The position numbers were made by a program, and so were the translations under genes. Source: Umezawaea endophytica (GTDB lineage Bacteria; Actinomycetota; Actinomycetes; Mycobacteriales; Pseudonocardiaceae). From it: a DNA stretch of 64,000 nt. The stretch is from positions 124,831-188,830 of the forward strand of contig NZ_JANYMP010000009.1 of the NCBI RefSeq assembly GCF_025061645.1, written 5' to 3'. Under the pieces are notes generated by a model. The model worked only from the letters and a program-made list of their open reading frames with translations. It was not told where the DNA came from and did not search any database. Shown piece after piece: positions 1 through 7,728 of this stretch; position 1 is the first letter of the stretch, and each line of letters begins with the position of its first letter.

Positions 1-21
1 GGGGGCCCCCCCCCCCCCCCC
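1..21. repeat. homopolymer block G5C16 at window edge
   Basis: Five G are followed directly by sixteen C at the extreme left edge. Such a block is atypical even for this GC-rich DNA. It may be a contig-end or sequencing artefact rather than biology. Confidence 0.6.
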
Positions 22-229
22 ACGCCTCCGGATCACCGTCCGGGTCCGGTTCGCACACCAGGTCCAGGTCGACCGGGCCCGCGTCCTCGACCAGTTCGGC
101 GGACGCCGCCAGCACCTCGGCGCGCACGGTGGCGACGACCGGCCCGTCCCCGGTGACGCGGACGCGCCGAGAACCCAGCGCGCGCAGGGCGAACGGGGGC
201 AGCCACGCCGGATCCGGTGATTCGTTCAT
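1..229 (-). CDS. partial hypothetical protein, N-terminal part only
   Basis: An open frame starts at an ATG read leftward from position 229 (MNESPDPAWLPPF...) and runs off the window edge with no stop. The visible 70-odd residues are acidic and proline-rich. They show no motif, signal peptide or membrane segment I recognise. The last visible codons fall in the G5/C16 homopolymer block at the edge and would encode poly-glycine, so the far end may be unreliable. The gene has the same orientation as the SgcJ-like gene at 277-678, with a short gap between them. Codon use with G/C at third positions supports real coding. Function unknown. Confidence 0.5.
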   Translation of the reverse strand, partial: MNESPDPAWLPPFALRALGSRRVRVTGDGPVVATVRAEVLAASAELVEDAGPVDLDLVCEPDPDGDPEAWGGGGGP

Positions 230-276
230 GCAGTGAACTTAAGCCGGGAATCGGCGCCGGGCAAGGAGTCGACGGG

Positions 277-678
277 CTAGGACGGTACGCCCGTGCGGCG
301 CGTGTTCTGGAATGAGGTGATGCGCCAGGTGGCCTTGTCGCGCACCAGGACGTAGGTGATGGTGGAGTCGCGAGCGGGGTCGGGGGCGGTGTCCGCGACC
401 GTGGAGTTGCCGCCCACCAGCGCGATGGCCACGTCGGGGTGGGGGAAGCGGATCTTCGGCGGCTCGCCGGTGCCGGTCAGCTTCGACCCCTTGAGCGGGC
501 CCGCGAAGAGGGCTCGGTGGCCCGCCTCGATGGCCGCGCGGCCGGGGGTGTTGACGCCGAAGAACGTGACGTAGTCGGCGTCCTCGGTGAACAGGTCGGC
601 GAACGCGGTGGCGTCACCCGCGTTCCAGGCCTCGGTGAGGTCGCGCAGGACGGCCTCCACCGCTCGGTGTTCGGTCAT
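277..678 (-). CDS. SgcJ/EcaC-like SnoaL-fold protein
   Basis: A 133-residue protein with the layout of the SgcJ/EcaC (DUF4440-like, NTF2/SnoaL fold) family. It has an N-terminal helix with AWNAGDATAFADLFTEDADY, a mid-section VNTPGRAAIEAGHRALF, and a C-terminal beta-strand run ending ITSFQNTR. Family members form small cone-shaped alpha/beta barrels. They occur as orphan proteins or in polyketide clusters, usually without a proven reaction, so substrate and catalysis cannot be assigned here. The gene starts at an ATG facing the divergent TetR gene across an 86-bp gap packed with CGAAC/GTTCG palindromes, so it is the likely target of that TetR. Length is normal for the family. Confidence 0.8.
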   Translation of the reverse strand: MTEHRAVEAVLRDLTEAWNAGDATAFADLFTEDADYVTFFGVNTPGRAAIEAGHRALFAGPLKGSKLTGTGEPPKIRFPHPDVAIALVGGNSTVADTAPDPARDSTITYVLVRDKATWRITSFQNTRRTGVPS

Positions 679-697
679 GGGAGATCCCCTCAGTGGA

Positions 698-745
698 CGA
701 ACAGTGTTCGTAACACGAACGAGGATCGTCCTCGAACGGTGTTCG
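698..745. promoter_or_regulatory. TetR operator cluster (three dyads)
   Basis: Three dyads lie between the divergent genes: CGAACAGTGTTCG at 698-710, GTTCGTAACACGAAC at 706-720 (perfect 6-bp arms) and CGAACGGTGTTCG at 733-745. The last ends 19 bp before the TetR ATG. They share the CGAAC/GTTCG half-site, so cooperative binding by the adjacent TetR and control of both genes is likely (inference). Confidence 0.75.
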
Positions 746-764
746 TGTCAAGTACGGTGTTCGC

Positions 765-1466
765 ATGAGCGACCCGGCCTGGCGCACACCCCCCGTCCGG
801 CGCGCGGCGAAACCCCGGCTGTCGCAGGAGTTGATCGTGCGGACAGGGCTGGACGTGCTGCTGGCCGAAGGGCTCGACGCCGTGAGCATGCGGCGGGTGG
901 CGCAGGCGCTGGAGACCGGACCGGCCTCGCTCTACGCCCACGTGGCGACGAAGGACGAGCTGGTCGAGCTGATGCTGGACCGCGTCCTGGAGGACGTCCC
1001 GCTGCCCGCGCCCGACCCGGAGCGCTGGCGCGACCAGGTCAAGGAGCTGTTCCGCGCCCAACTGGGCGCCATGCACGCCCATCCGGGGATCGCGCGGGTC
1101 GCGTGGCAGGTCATGGTGCCCGTCGGCCCGAACGCCCTGCGCCACGGCGAAGCCGTCCTCAGCCTGCTCCGCGCGGGCGGGTTCACGCTGAAGCAGGCGG
1201 CGTACGCGGGTGACGCGCTCTCGTTGTACACCAAGGCCTTCGCCTACGAGGGCAGCATGTGGTCGACCGGCGAGGTGGACCCGGAGGACGTCGCGAAGCG
1301 GGGGCGGCAGATGACCGAGTACATGGATTCGCTGCCCGCCGGGGCGTTCGCGAACATGACCCGCACGGGCGAGTTCTTCAACGCCGGGACGGCGGGGGAG
1401 CGGTTCGAGTTCGGGCTGGACATGCTGCTGGGCGGGCTCGCGGCCATGATGGGCGCGGATCGGTAG
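765..1466 (+). CDS. TetR/AcrR-family transcriptional regulator
   Basis: A 233-residue regulator. The TetR helix-turn-helix lies at about residues 40-75, where VSMRRVAQALETGPASLYAH followed by VATKDELVELML is typical. The remaining helical part is a ligand-binding and dimerisation domain of the AcrR/TetR_C kind, with no recognisable ligand signature. The ATG at 765 is preceded by the operator cluster rather than a clear ribosome-binding site, so translation may be leaderless or nearly so. The gene is divergent from the SgcJ-like gene. The repeated CGAAC/GTTCG dyads in the gap imply autoregulation and control of the neighbour. Confidence 0.88.
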   Translation: MSDPAWRTPPVRRAAKPRLSQELIVRTGLDVLLAEGLDAVSMRRVAQALETGPASLYAHVATKDELVELMLDRVLEDVPLPAPDPERWRDQVKELFRAQLGAMHAHPGIARVAWQVMVPVGPNALRHGEAVLSLLRAGGFTLKQAAYAGDALSLYTKAFAYEGSMWSTGEVDPEDVAKRGRQMTEYMDSLPAGAFANMTRTGEFFNAGTAGERFEFGLDMLLGGLAAMMGADR

Positions 1467-1505
1467 GGCCGCTCCACCCGGCGGCGGCCGGTCCGGGACG
1501 TCGGG

Positions 1506-2447
1506 TCAGCGGGCGGCGTTCGTCAGTTCGGCGCCGATCCGCTTCAGCTCCGCCCGGACGGACGCCGGTTCCAGCACCTCGACCTGGGCGCCCCAGCCCG
1601 CGAGGTGGCGGGCGATGTCCAGCGGGGTGGGCGCGGCGACGCGGACGCGCGAGCGGCCGTCGGCCAGCTCCTCCTCGACGTGGCAGTGCCTGCCGAAGTG
1701 GGTGCGCAGGACGGAGAGGTGGCGGGTCGGGGCCAGCACGACGGCGGTCGTGCGCGACCGCTTGCGCTCGACCTCGCCGACGACCTCCTCCCACGCCGCG
1801 GCGAGCACGAAGTCGTCCGGGCGCTCGGCGGGCTCGTCGGTCGGCTCGACCTCCACGATCCGGTCGACGCGGAAGGTCCGCCGCCCCTTGTCGGTGCCCG
1901 CGACGAGGTACCAGACGTCGTCCTTGTCGACCAGGCCCCACGGGTCGACAAGGCGTTCGGAGCGGTCTCGGGCGTGCTTCGCGTAGGTGAGGCGGACCCT
2001 GTGCCGCCGGACGACGGCGGCCTGGAGCACGTCGACCACCGCGGGCTTCTCGCGGTCCTGGTCACCCCACCGGGCCGGGTCGATCATGGTCGCGCTCGCC
2101 GCTGCCTCGGCGTCGGCGCGGAAGCGCTGGGGGAGCGCCCGGACGAGCTTGCGCAGCGCGGCCTTCGCCTCACCCGAGACGGCGGCGGCCGGGCCGACGA
2201 GCAGGAACAGCGCCTGCGCCTCCGGCGCGGACAGGCCGCTGAGGTCGGTGCGGGCGCCGCCGACGAGCGTCCAGCCCCCGCCACGCCCCTGCTGCGGGTA
2301 GACGGGGATGCCCGCCGCGGACAGGGCTTCGAGGTCGCGGCGGGCGGTCGCCACGGAGACCTCCAGTTCGGCGGCGACCTCGGCGGCCGTCACCCGCCCG
2401 CGGGACTGCATCAGCAGGAGGGTGGCCACGAGGCGATCTGCGCGCAT
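1506..2447 (-). CDS. WYL-domain HTH transcriptional regulator (YafY/DeoR-like)
   Basis: A 313-residue protein. The N-terminal winged helix-turn-helix (residues about 5-60, RVTAAEVAAELEVSVATARRDLEALSAAGIPV) is of the DeoR/YafY type. A WYL domain follows at about 140-215 (VRLTYAKHARDRSERLVDPWGLV then DVWYLVAGTDKGRRTFRVDRI), then a WCX-like C-terminal part. WYL domains bind small ligands or nucleic acid and often control defence or metabolic genes. The gene diverges from the VOC gene at 2538, and a perfect 9-bp inverted repeat lies between them. This supports joint regulation. The ATG start at 2447 is the first in frame and keeps the HTH intact. Confidence 0.9.
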   Translation of the reverse strand: MRADRLVATLLLMQSRGRVTAAEVAAELEVSVATARRDLEALSAAGIPVYPQQGRGGGWTLVGGARTDLSGLSAPEAQALFLLVGPAAAVSGEAKAALRKLVRALPQRFRADAEAAASATMIDPARWGDQDREKPAVVDVLQAAVVRRHRVRLTYAKHARDRSERLVDPWGLVDKDDVWYLVAGTDKGRRTFRVDRIVEVEPTDEPAERPDDFVLAAAWEEVVGEVERKRSRTTAVVLAPTRHLSVLRTHFGRHCHVEEELADGRSRVRVAAPTPLDIARHLAGWGAQVEVLEPASVRAELKRIGAELTNAAR

Positions 2448-2466
2448 GCCACCAGTCTGTCCGACA

Positions 2467-2489
2467 AAGTGCTCAGTTGGTGAGCACTT
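2467..2489. promoter_or_regulatory. palindromic operator between WYL regulator and VOC gene
   Basis: AAGTGCTCA at 2467-2475 and TGAGCACTT at 2481-2489 form a perfect inverted repeat with a 5-bp spacer, centred between the two divergent starts. It is the likely binding site of the WYL regulator (inference). Confidence 0.75.
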
Positions 2490-2537
2490 AAGCCCGGAAC
2501 ATGGTGGTTGTCATCCGCTGAAGGAAGGAACACCCCC

Positions 2538-2948
2538 ATGTTGCGAGGACTCACCACCGTCACCTTCTTCGCCGAGGACGTCCCGGCGGCGGTCGCCTGG
2601 TACACCGAGGTGCTCGGCATCGAGCCGTACTTCGCCCGGCCGGAGCAGGGGACACCGGCCTACGTGGAGTTCCGCGTCGGCGACTACCAGCACGAACTGG
2701 GCATCCTGGACGCCAGGTTCGCCCCGCACGCGCGGACCGAGCAGGCGGCGGGCGCGGTCGTGTACTGGCACGTCGACGAGTTGGAGGACGGCGTCGAGCG
2801 ACTGATCTCGCTGGGCGCCACGCTCCACGACAAGCCCACCGAACGCGGCCCCGGCTACGTGACGGCCTCGGTCGTCGACCCGTTCGGCAACGTGCTCGGC
2901 CTGATGTTCAACAGGCACTACCTGGACGTCGTCGAAACGAAGGCCTGA
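2538..2948 (+). CDS. VOC-superfamily (glyoxalase/bleomycin-resistance fold) protein
   Basis: 136 residues from the ATG at 2538, which follows an AAGGAAGG ribosome-binding site at 2521-2528. An in-frame upstream start lacks one. The sequence has the paired beta-alpha-beta-beta-beta repeats of vicinal-oxygen-chelate proteins: TTVTFFAEDVPAAVAWYTEVLGIEPYF in the first half and VYWHVDELEDGVERLISLGA in the second. The end, VVDPFGNVLGLMFN, is typical. Histidine and glutamate residues at metal-ligand-like places are present, but the substrate cannot be told. It is probably induced through the WYL regulator and the shared palindrome upstream. Confidence 0.88.
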   Translation: MLRGLTTVTFFAEDVPAAVAWYTEVLGIEPYFARPEQGTPAYVEFRVGDYQHELGILDARFAPHARTEQAAGAVVYWHVDELEDGVERLISLGATLHDKPTERGPGYVTASVVDPFGNVLGLMFNRHYLDVVETKA

Positions 2949-3061
2949 CCCTCGCGTCCGGGACGTTTCCGGGCGAGTTGGAAACAGGAAACCGCTTCTC
3001 CCCGACGCCGGTCGCGGGTGACGCTGTGGGCATCGGGGCGACGGGAAGGCACGATGCGGCC

Positions 3062-5299
3062 ATGGAAGAACGACCGGTGGAGTTCGGGGGCGCGCTGCGG
3101 CGGCTGCGCGAGGAGTCGGGGCTCTCGCAGTCGGCGCTCTCGGCGCGCATCCACTACAGCAAGGGGTACCTCAGCAAGGTCGAGACGGGGAAGGCGACCG
3201 GCAACCGGGAGTTCGCGAAGGCGTGCGACGACGCGTTGACCGCGGGTGGTGTGCTGGCCGCGCTGGTGCGGGAGCGGGCGGAGCGGCAGGAGACCGGTGA
3301 CGTCGTCACCGCGATCACGGGTCTGCCGCCGACCACACCGCACTTCACCGGGCGGTCGGCGGAGTTGGCGCGCATCGCCGCGTTCGTCGCGTCCGAGGTG
3401 GGCGAGACCGCGTGCGTGCTCAGCGGGATGGCGGGCGCGGGCAAGACCGCGCTCGGCCTGCGGGCGTCGTGGGACGCGCGTGAGTCCTTTCCGGACGGTT
3501 GCCTCTTCCTCGACCTGCGCGGCCACGCGCTGGGCACGGCGATGGCCACCGCGCACGACGCCCTCGACCCACTGCTCAGGCTGCTCGGCGTCCCCGGCGA
3601 GCAGATCCCGCCGCACGTCGACGCCCGCGCCAACCTGTACCGCAGCAGGCTGCGCGGCAAGCGCGTCCTGCTGTTCTTCGACAACGTCCGCAGCGCGGCG
3701 CAGGTCGCCCCGCTGCTCCCCGCCGAACCGAGGTGCAGAGTGATCATCACCAGCCGGAACCGGCTGAACGCGCTGGACGACGCCGTGCACCTGCCCGTGG
3801 ACGTGCTGCCGGAGCGGGAAGCTGTCGTCCTGTTCCGCGCGGTCGGCGGTGACCGCGCGCGGGCGGCCGCGGACGACGTGGTGGGCCGGGTCGTCGAGCG
3901 CTGCGGGAGGCTGCCCCTCGCGATCCGCATCGCGGCGGCCAGGTTCCGCGGCAGTCCGCTGTGGACGGTGGAGGACTTCGAGCAGCGGCTCGCCGACGAG
4001 ACGTCGAGGCTCGACGTGCTCGACGATGGCGAACGCAGCGTCGCGGCGGCGTTCAGCCTGTCCTGCCAGGCGTTGACCGACGAGCAGCTCCGGCTGTTCG
4101 GCCTGCTCGCGCTGCACCCCGGCCGGGACGTGGAGATCCGCACGACCGCCGCGCTCGCCGACGCGGGCCTGGCGCACACCCGGAACCTGGTGGACCACCT
4201 GGGTGACGCGCACCTGGTCGCGCACGACACCCCCGACCACCTGGCGGTGCACGACCTCGTGCGGGAGTTCGCCCGCGACCGGGTCCTCCCCGGCATCACC
4301 GCCGACGAGCAGGCCGCCGCCGTGCTCCGGATGCTCGACCACAACCTGCTGCTGGCCGAGTCGAGCGACGAGTTCCTGGCCCCGCACCGCTTCCGGCCGC
4401 CGTTCACGCCGAACGACCTGCCGGAGGTGTCGGAGAAGTTCACCGACCGCGAGTCGGCGCTGACCTGGATCGACGTGGAGTGGCCGAACCTGGTCGGCCT
4501 GTGCCACCTGGCCGCCGCCCGCGGCCTGCACCGGCTGTGCTGGCAGCTCGCCTACATCCTGCGGGACTTCTTCTTCCTGGCGAAGCTCTGGGATCCGTGG
4601 ATCGACACCCACCTGGTGGCGGCGTCGTCGGCGCGGGCGGTTGGTGATTCGAAGGCGCTGGCGATGACGCTCGACAATTTGGGGATGGCTCACGTCGACC
4701 GGGGGGATTTGGAGGTGGCGGTCGGGTATTTCGAGGAGGCGTTGGAGCTTTTCCGTGAATTGGAGGATGAGCACGGGATTACTGACGCCTTGTCGAATCT
4801 GGCTTGGGCGGCGTTGTACCTGGATGATCACCAGACCGCTTTGCGGGGGCTTCGGGAGGTGATGGAGTCGTATCGGGGGCGGGGGCGGACCCGTAGTGCT
4901 GCCATCGCGTTGAGGGGGGTGGCGTTGGTGGAGACGGAACTGGGGCGGTATTCGGAGGCTGTCGCGCATGCTGAGCAGGCTCGGGGGGAGTTCGAGGGGT
5001 TGGCTTTGCACCTGGATGTGGTGATGTCGGTCAACTGTGCCGGTTGGGCGCATTTCCAGGCTGGGGATCATGGGGCTGCGGTGGGGTGTTACGGGGAAGC
5101 GGTGGAGTTGGGGGAGAGGTGCGGTAGTCGGTATGAGGTGGCTCGGGCGTTGACGGGGCTGGGGAACGTTCGGGAGGCGGCTGGGCGGCATGGGGAGGCT
5201 GTGGAGTTGTGGGCGAAGGCTGATGGGGTTCATGGTGGGTTGAACCCGGTGATGATTGGTGAGGCGCGGGTTCGGTTTGGGTTGTCGGGGTTTGTGTGA
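3062..5299 (+). CDS. XRE-HTH / NB-ARC / TPR regulator (STAND NTPase)
   Basis: A 745-residue STAND protein. Residues 8-60 form an XRE helix-turn-helix (LRRLREESGLSQSALSARIH, then YSKGYLSKVETG). Residues about 95-350 are an NB-ARC ATPase with P-loop GMAGAGKT (122-129), a Walker-B-like LLFFDN, an SRN sensor and a GRLPLAIRIA motif. From about 480 there are TPRs (DNLGMAHVDRGDLEVAVGYFEEALELFRELE and repeats). The ATG at 3062 follows GGAAGGC. An earlier in-frame start has no ribosome site and adds only low-complexity sequence. The TPR part is clearly related to the convergent NB-ARC gene at 5610-7694 (DFFFLAKLWDPWIDTH against GYFFLTKNWDTWVKTH). From about 4640 the codons switch to G/T-rich third positions. 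Probable ligand-gated DNA-binding sensor. Signal unknown. Confidence 0.9.
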   Translation: MEERPVEFGGALRRLREESGLSQSALSARIHYSKGYLSKVETGKATGNREFAKACDDALTAGGVLAALVRERAERQETGDVVTAITGLPPTTPHFTGRSAELARIAAFVASEVGETACVLSGMAGAGKTALGLRASWDARESFPDGCLFLDLRGHALGTAMATAHDALDPLLRLLGVPGEQIPPHVDARANLYRSRLRGKRVLLFFDNVRSAAQVAPLLPAEPRCRVIITSRNRLNALDDAVHLPVDVLPEREAVVLFRAVGGDRARAAADDVVGRVVERCGRLPLAIRIAAARFRGSPLWTVEDFEQRLADETSRLDVLDDGERSVAAAFSLSCQALTDEQLRLFGLLALHPGRDVEIRTTAALADAGLAHTRNLVDHLGDAHLVAHDTPDHLAVHDLVREFARDRVLPGITADEQAAAVLRMLDHNLLLAESSDEFLAPHRFRPPFTPNDLPEVSEKFTDRESALTWIDVEWPNLVGLCHLAAARGLHRLCWQLAYILRDFFFLAKLWDPWIDTHLVAASSARAVGDSKALAMTLDNLGMAHVDRGDLEVAVGYFEEALELFRELEDEHGITDALSNLAWAALYLDDHQTALRGLREVMESYRGRGRTRSAAIALRGVALVETELGRYSEAVAHAEQARGEFEGLALHLDVVMSVNCAGWAHFQAGDHGAAVGCYGEAVELGERCGSRYEVARALTGLGNVREAAGRHGEAVELWAKADGVHGGLNPVMIGEARVRFGLSGFV

Positions 5300-5328
5300 G
5301 GGTGAGGGGGTAGGGGGAGGTGGTGGGG
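5300..5328 (+). other. putative G-quadruplex motif at the stop codon
   Basis: Four G-runs (5300-5302, 5306-5310, 5313-5317, 5325-5328) with loops of 3, 2 and 7 bases begin at the last base of the stop codon of the XRE-NB-ARC gene. The pattern fits G3+N1-7. Folding in vivo is unproven. Confidence 0.5.
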
Positions 5329-5426
5329 AGTGGGTGGCTGGGTTCTAGGGCGTGTTGGTCGGGTTGGGATGGCTGTGGGTGAAGGGCTGGTGGGTCCCCG
5401 TCACCCCGCTCGCGTGATTGTCTCGA

Positions 5427-5481
5427 TGCCTTTCCCGCTTTGTCAAGGCGGGAAAGATGCCTTGACAAAGCGGGAAAGGCA
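5427..5481. terminator. bidirectional terminator-like 23-bp hairpin between convergent genes
   Basis: Arms 5427-5449 and 5459-5481 are perfectly complementary (23 bp) around a 9-base loop. They sit midway between two convergent NB-ARC genes, the right position for a bidirectional terminator. There is no long U-tract. The left arm can also fold alone, because TTTCCCGC at 5431-5438 pairs with GCGGGAAA at 5448-5455. The same eight bases also pair with 5471-5478 in the long stem, so two structures exclude each other. Confidence 0.75.
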
Positions 5482-5609
5482 CGAGGGCGCTTCGGATCGG
5501 GGTGGCGGGGGCGGTCTGTGACGGGGTTGGGTGGGTGCGGCCGTGGCGGGGGCGTAGCGGTGCGGGTTGGGTGCCGGCCGTGTTGGCGCGGGTTGGGTGC
5601 TGGTCGTGT

Positions 5610-7694
5610 TCAGGTCAAGGTGGTTAGGGCGGTGGTGGCTTCTTCTGCTTCCGCTGTGGCTGATAGGGCGGTGAAGAGGGCCAGAGCTGCTTGGATTTCT
5701 GTGGTGGCTCTGAGGCTGTCGTTTGCCAGTCGGGCTGCTTGGCCCAGGCCTCGGTGGGCTCTGGCCTGTTCGAAGAGGCTGCCTTGGTCCAGCGCTAGTG
5801 CCAGGGCGGTGTGGTGGGCGGCTTCCGCTGCTGTCGCGTTGCCTGCTTGGCAGTGGACTTCGCCCAGGCTGTTGTGGGCCATTACCTGGTCCAGCAGTGA
5901 ATTGCGGTCGACGAACACGGCCATCGCCTCGTTGAGGTGGGTGATGGCGTCGTCCAGCCTGCCCAGCGCGGCCTCGAAGATGGCCATGCCGCGCAGGGTG
6001 ATCCCGGCGTTGGTCCTGGCCTGGCAGCGTTCGTAGTTGGCCAGTGCCCTGGTGGCCCACTCCAGTGCGCCCTCGTAGTCCTTGCGGCCGTGCAGGATCC
6101 ACGCGTAGTTGCCCATCGCGTTGCCCGCGCCGCGGAGGTCGCCCACCTGTTCGAAGATCTCCTGCGCCCGCAGGTAGTGCGGTCCGGCCGACTCGGGGTC
6201 GCCGCGTTCCAGCAGGGCCAGGCCCAGGTTGTTGCGGGTGGACGCTTCCGCGGCGAGGTCGCCAAGGCGTTGGGTCGCGGCCAGGGCCACCTGGTGGGTC
6301 TTGACCCAGGTGTCCCAGTTCTTCGTGAGGAAGAAGTAGCCGCGCATGGTGTACGCCAGTTGCCACTTGCGGGGGTCCAGGGTCGGGTCGTCCAACTGGA
6401 ACAGGGCGGCCATGGCCTCGTGTTCGGTCGTCATCCACTCCAAGGCCGACTCGCGGCTGTCCAAGCCGGTGATCGGGGGTGCCTCGCCTTCGAGGGGGAC
6501 GCGGAACCGCCGGGGTGACAGGTGGAGGTCTGCCTGTGCCGCGCCGTGGAGGTAGTGGTCGAACAGTCTTACGACCGCCGTGCGCCGTTCTTCGGGATCG
6601 GTGTCCCCGGCCAGTTCGGCGGCGTAGACCCGCAGGAGGTCGTGCATGCCGACTCGGCCGTGGCCGGTGTCGACGGCTACCTGGGCTTGGAACAGGACGT
6701 TCAGCAGGCGGTTCGTCGTGGGGCCGGGGAGGGCTGCCAGCGCGGCCACGGCGGTCTTGCCGATGTCGGTGCCGGGAACGAGGCCCAGCAGGCGGAACAG
6801 GTGCGCCGCGTCCGCTGGAAGGCGGCGGTAGGACCAGGAGAACACCGTCCTGACAGCGGTCCTGGGGTCGCCGCTGTCCAGCGCGTCCAGCCTGCCCCGC
6901 TCGTCGGCCAGCGCGTCGACCAAGTCGGCCAGCGGCACTCCCGGCTGGTAGCTCGCCAGACCCGCGACCACGCGCAGCGCGAGCGGCAGGCCCGCGCAGT
7001 GCCGGACGAGCGCCGCCGCGGCCTCCGGCTCGTCGCGCACCCGGTCGCCGATCAGCGTTCGCACCAGGTCCAGCGCCTCGGCCTCGGGCAGCACGTCCAC
7101 CGACAGCGGCACGGCCCCCAGGTCGACGGCCAGCCCGGTGAGGGCGGCCCGGCTGGTGACCAGGACGCACGAGCCCGGTCCCGGCACCAGCGGTCGGACC
7201 TGCTCCTCGTTCCGCGCGTTGTCCAGCAGGACCACCACCCGCCGGTCGCTCAACCGCGAGCGGAACAGCGCCGCCCGCTCCTCCGCGTCGACGGGCAGGT
7301 GCTTAGGGTCCACGCCCAGCGCCCGCAGGAACGAGCCGAGCACCTCGCCCGGCTCCGAGGGCTGTTCCGCGCCGAAGCCGTGCAGGTCGACGTAGAGCTG
7401 CCCGTCGGGGAACCGGTCGGCGGCCCGGTGCGCCCAGGCGACGGCCAGCGCGGTCTTCCCGACGCCGCCCATGCCGGTCAGCACCACCACCGGGACCGTG
7501 CCCGCCTGCGCCTCCAGCACCGCCCGGTCCACGGCGTCCAGCAGGTCGCCGCGCCCGCCGAACGCACGGGGCGTGGCGGGTAGCTGCCGGGGAGTTCTCC
7601 GTACCTCCGTCGGCGCGTGGAAGTGCACCCCGCCCTCGATGGCGCCCGCCTGCACCACGTTCCCCGACACGTCCGACATGGCGTTGCTGGACAT
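5610..7694 (-). CDS. NB-ARC/TPR NLR-like sensor with N-terminal RHIM-like (BASS3-type) motif
   Basis: 694 residues from the ATG at 7694, preceded by GGAGGAGAGGGG. Residues 13-26 read VVQAGAIEGGVHFH, a Q-x-G-core motif like the bacterial amyloid signalling sequence BASS3, which is reported to be homologous to RHIM. An NB-ARC ATPase follows, with P-loop GMGGVGKT (74-81), a Walker-B-like VVVLLDNA (153-160), VTSRAALTGL and GLPLALRVVAG. TPRs occupy about 440-690. This is the NLR architecture: short death-fold-like adaptor, switch ATPase, superstructure-forming repeats. It lies 34 bp downstream of the SEFIR gene in the same operon, so it is a likely sensor for that effector. There is no HTH, unlike the convergent paralogue, which argues for signalling rather than transcription. 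The trigger is unknown. Confidence 0.88.
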   Translation of the reverse strand: MSSNAMSDVSGNVVQAGAIEGGVHFHAPTEVRRTPRQLPATPRAFGGRGDLLDAVDRAVLEAQAGTVPVVVLTGMGGVGKTALAVAWAHRAADRFPDGQLYVDLHGFGAEQPSEPGEVLGSFLRALGVDPKHLPVDAEERAALFRSRLSDRRVVVLLDNARNEEQVRPLVPGPGSCVLVTSRAALTGLAVDLGAVPLSVDVLPEAEALDLVRTLIGDRVRDEPEAAAALVRHCAGLPLALRVVAGLASYQPGVPLADLVDALADERGRLDALDSGDPRTAVRTVFSWSYRRLPADAAHLFRLLGLVPGTDIGKTAVAALAALPGPTTNRLLNVLFQAQVAVDTGHGRVGMHDLLRVYAAELAGDTDPEERRTAVVRLFDHYLHGAAQADLHLSPRRFRVPLEGEAPPITGLDSRESALEWMTTEHEAMAALFQLDDPTLDPRKWQLAYTMRGYFFLTKNWDTWVKTHQVALAATQRLGDLAAEASTRNNLGLALLERGDPESAGPHYLRAQEIFEQVGDLRGAGNAMGNYAWILHGRKDYEGALEWATRALANYERCQARTNAGITLRGMAIFEAALGRLDDAITHLNEAMAVFVDRNSLLDQVMAHNSLGEVHCQAGNATAAEAAHHTALALALDQGSLFEQARAHRGLGQAARLANDSLRATTEIQAALALFTALSATAEAEEATTALTTLT

Positions 7695-7728
7695 CCGTCC
7701 CCCTCTCCTCCGGGTCAAGGGAACACGG

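Noticed and set aside
2918-5233. Long open frame on the minus strand opposite the XRE-NB-ARC gene
   Set aside because: Pro/Arg/His-rich translation without domain or ribosome site; a GC-driven shadow of the real gene.
7085-7200. Possible frameshift in the NLR-like gene because an overlapping frame starts here
   Set aside because: NB-ARC motifs continue unbroken in the main frame; the overlap is a shadow.
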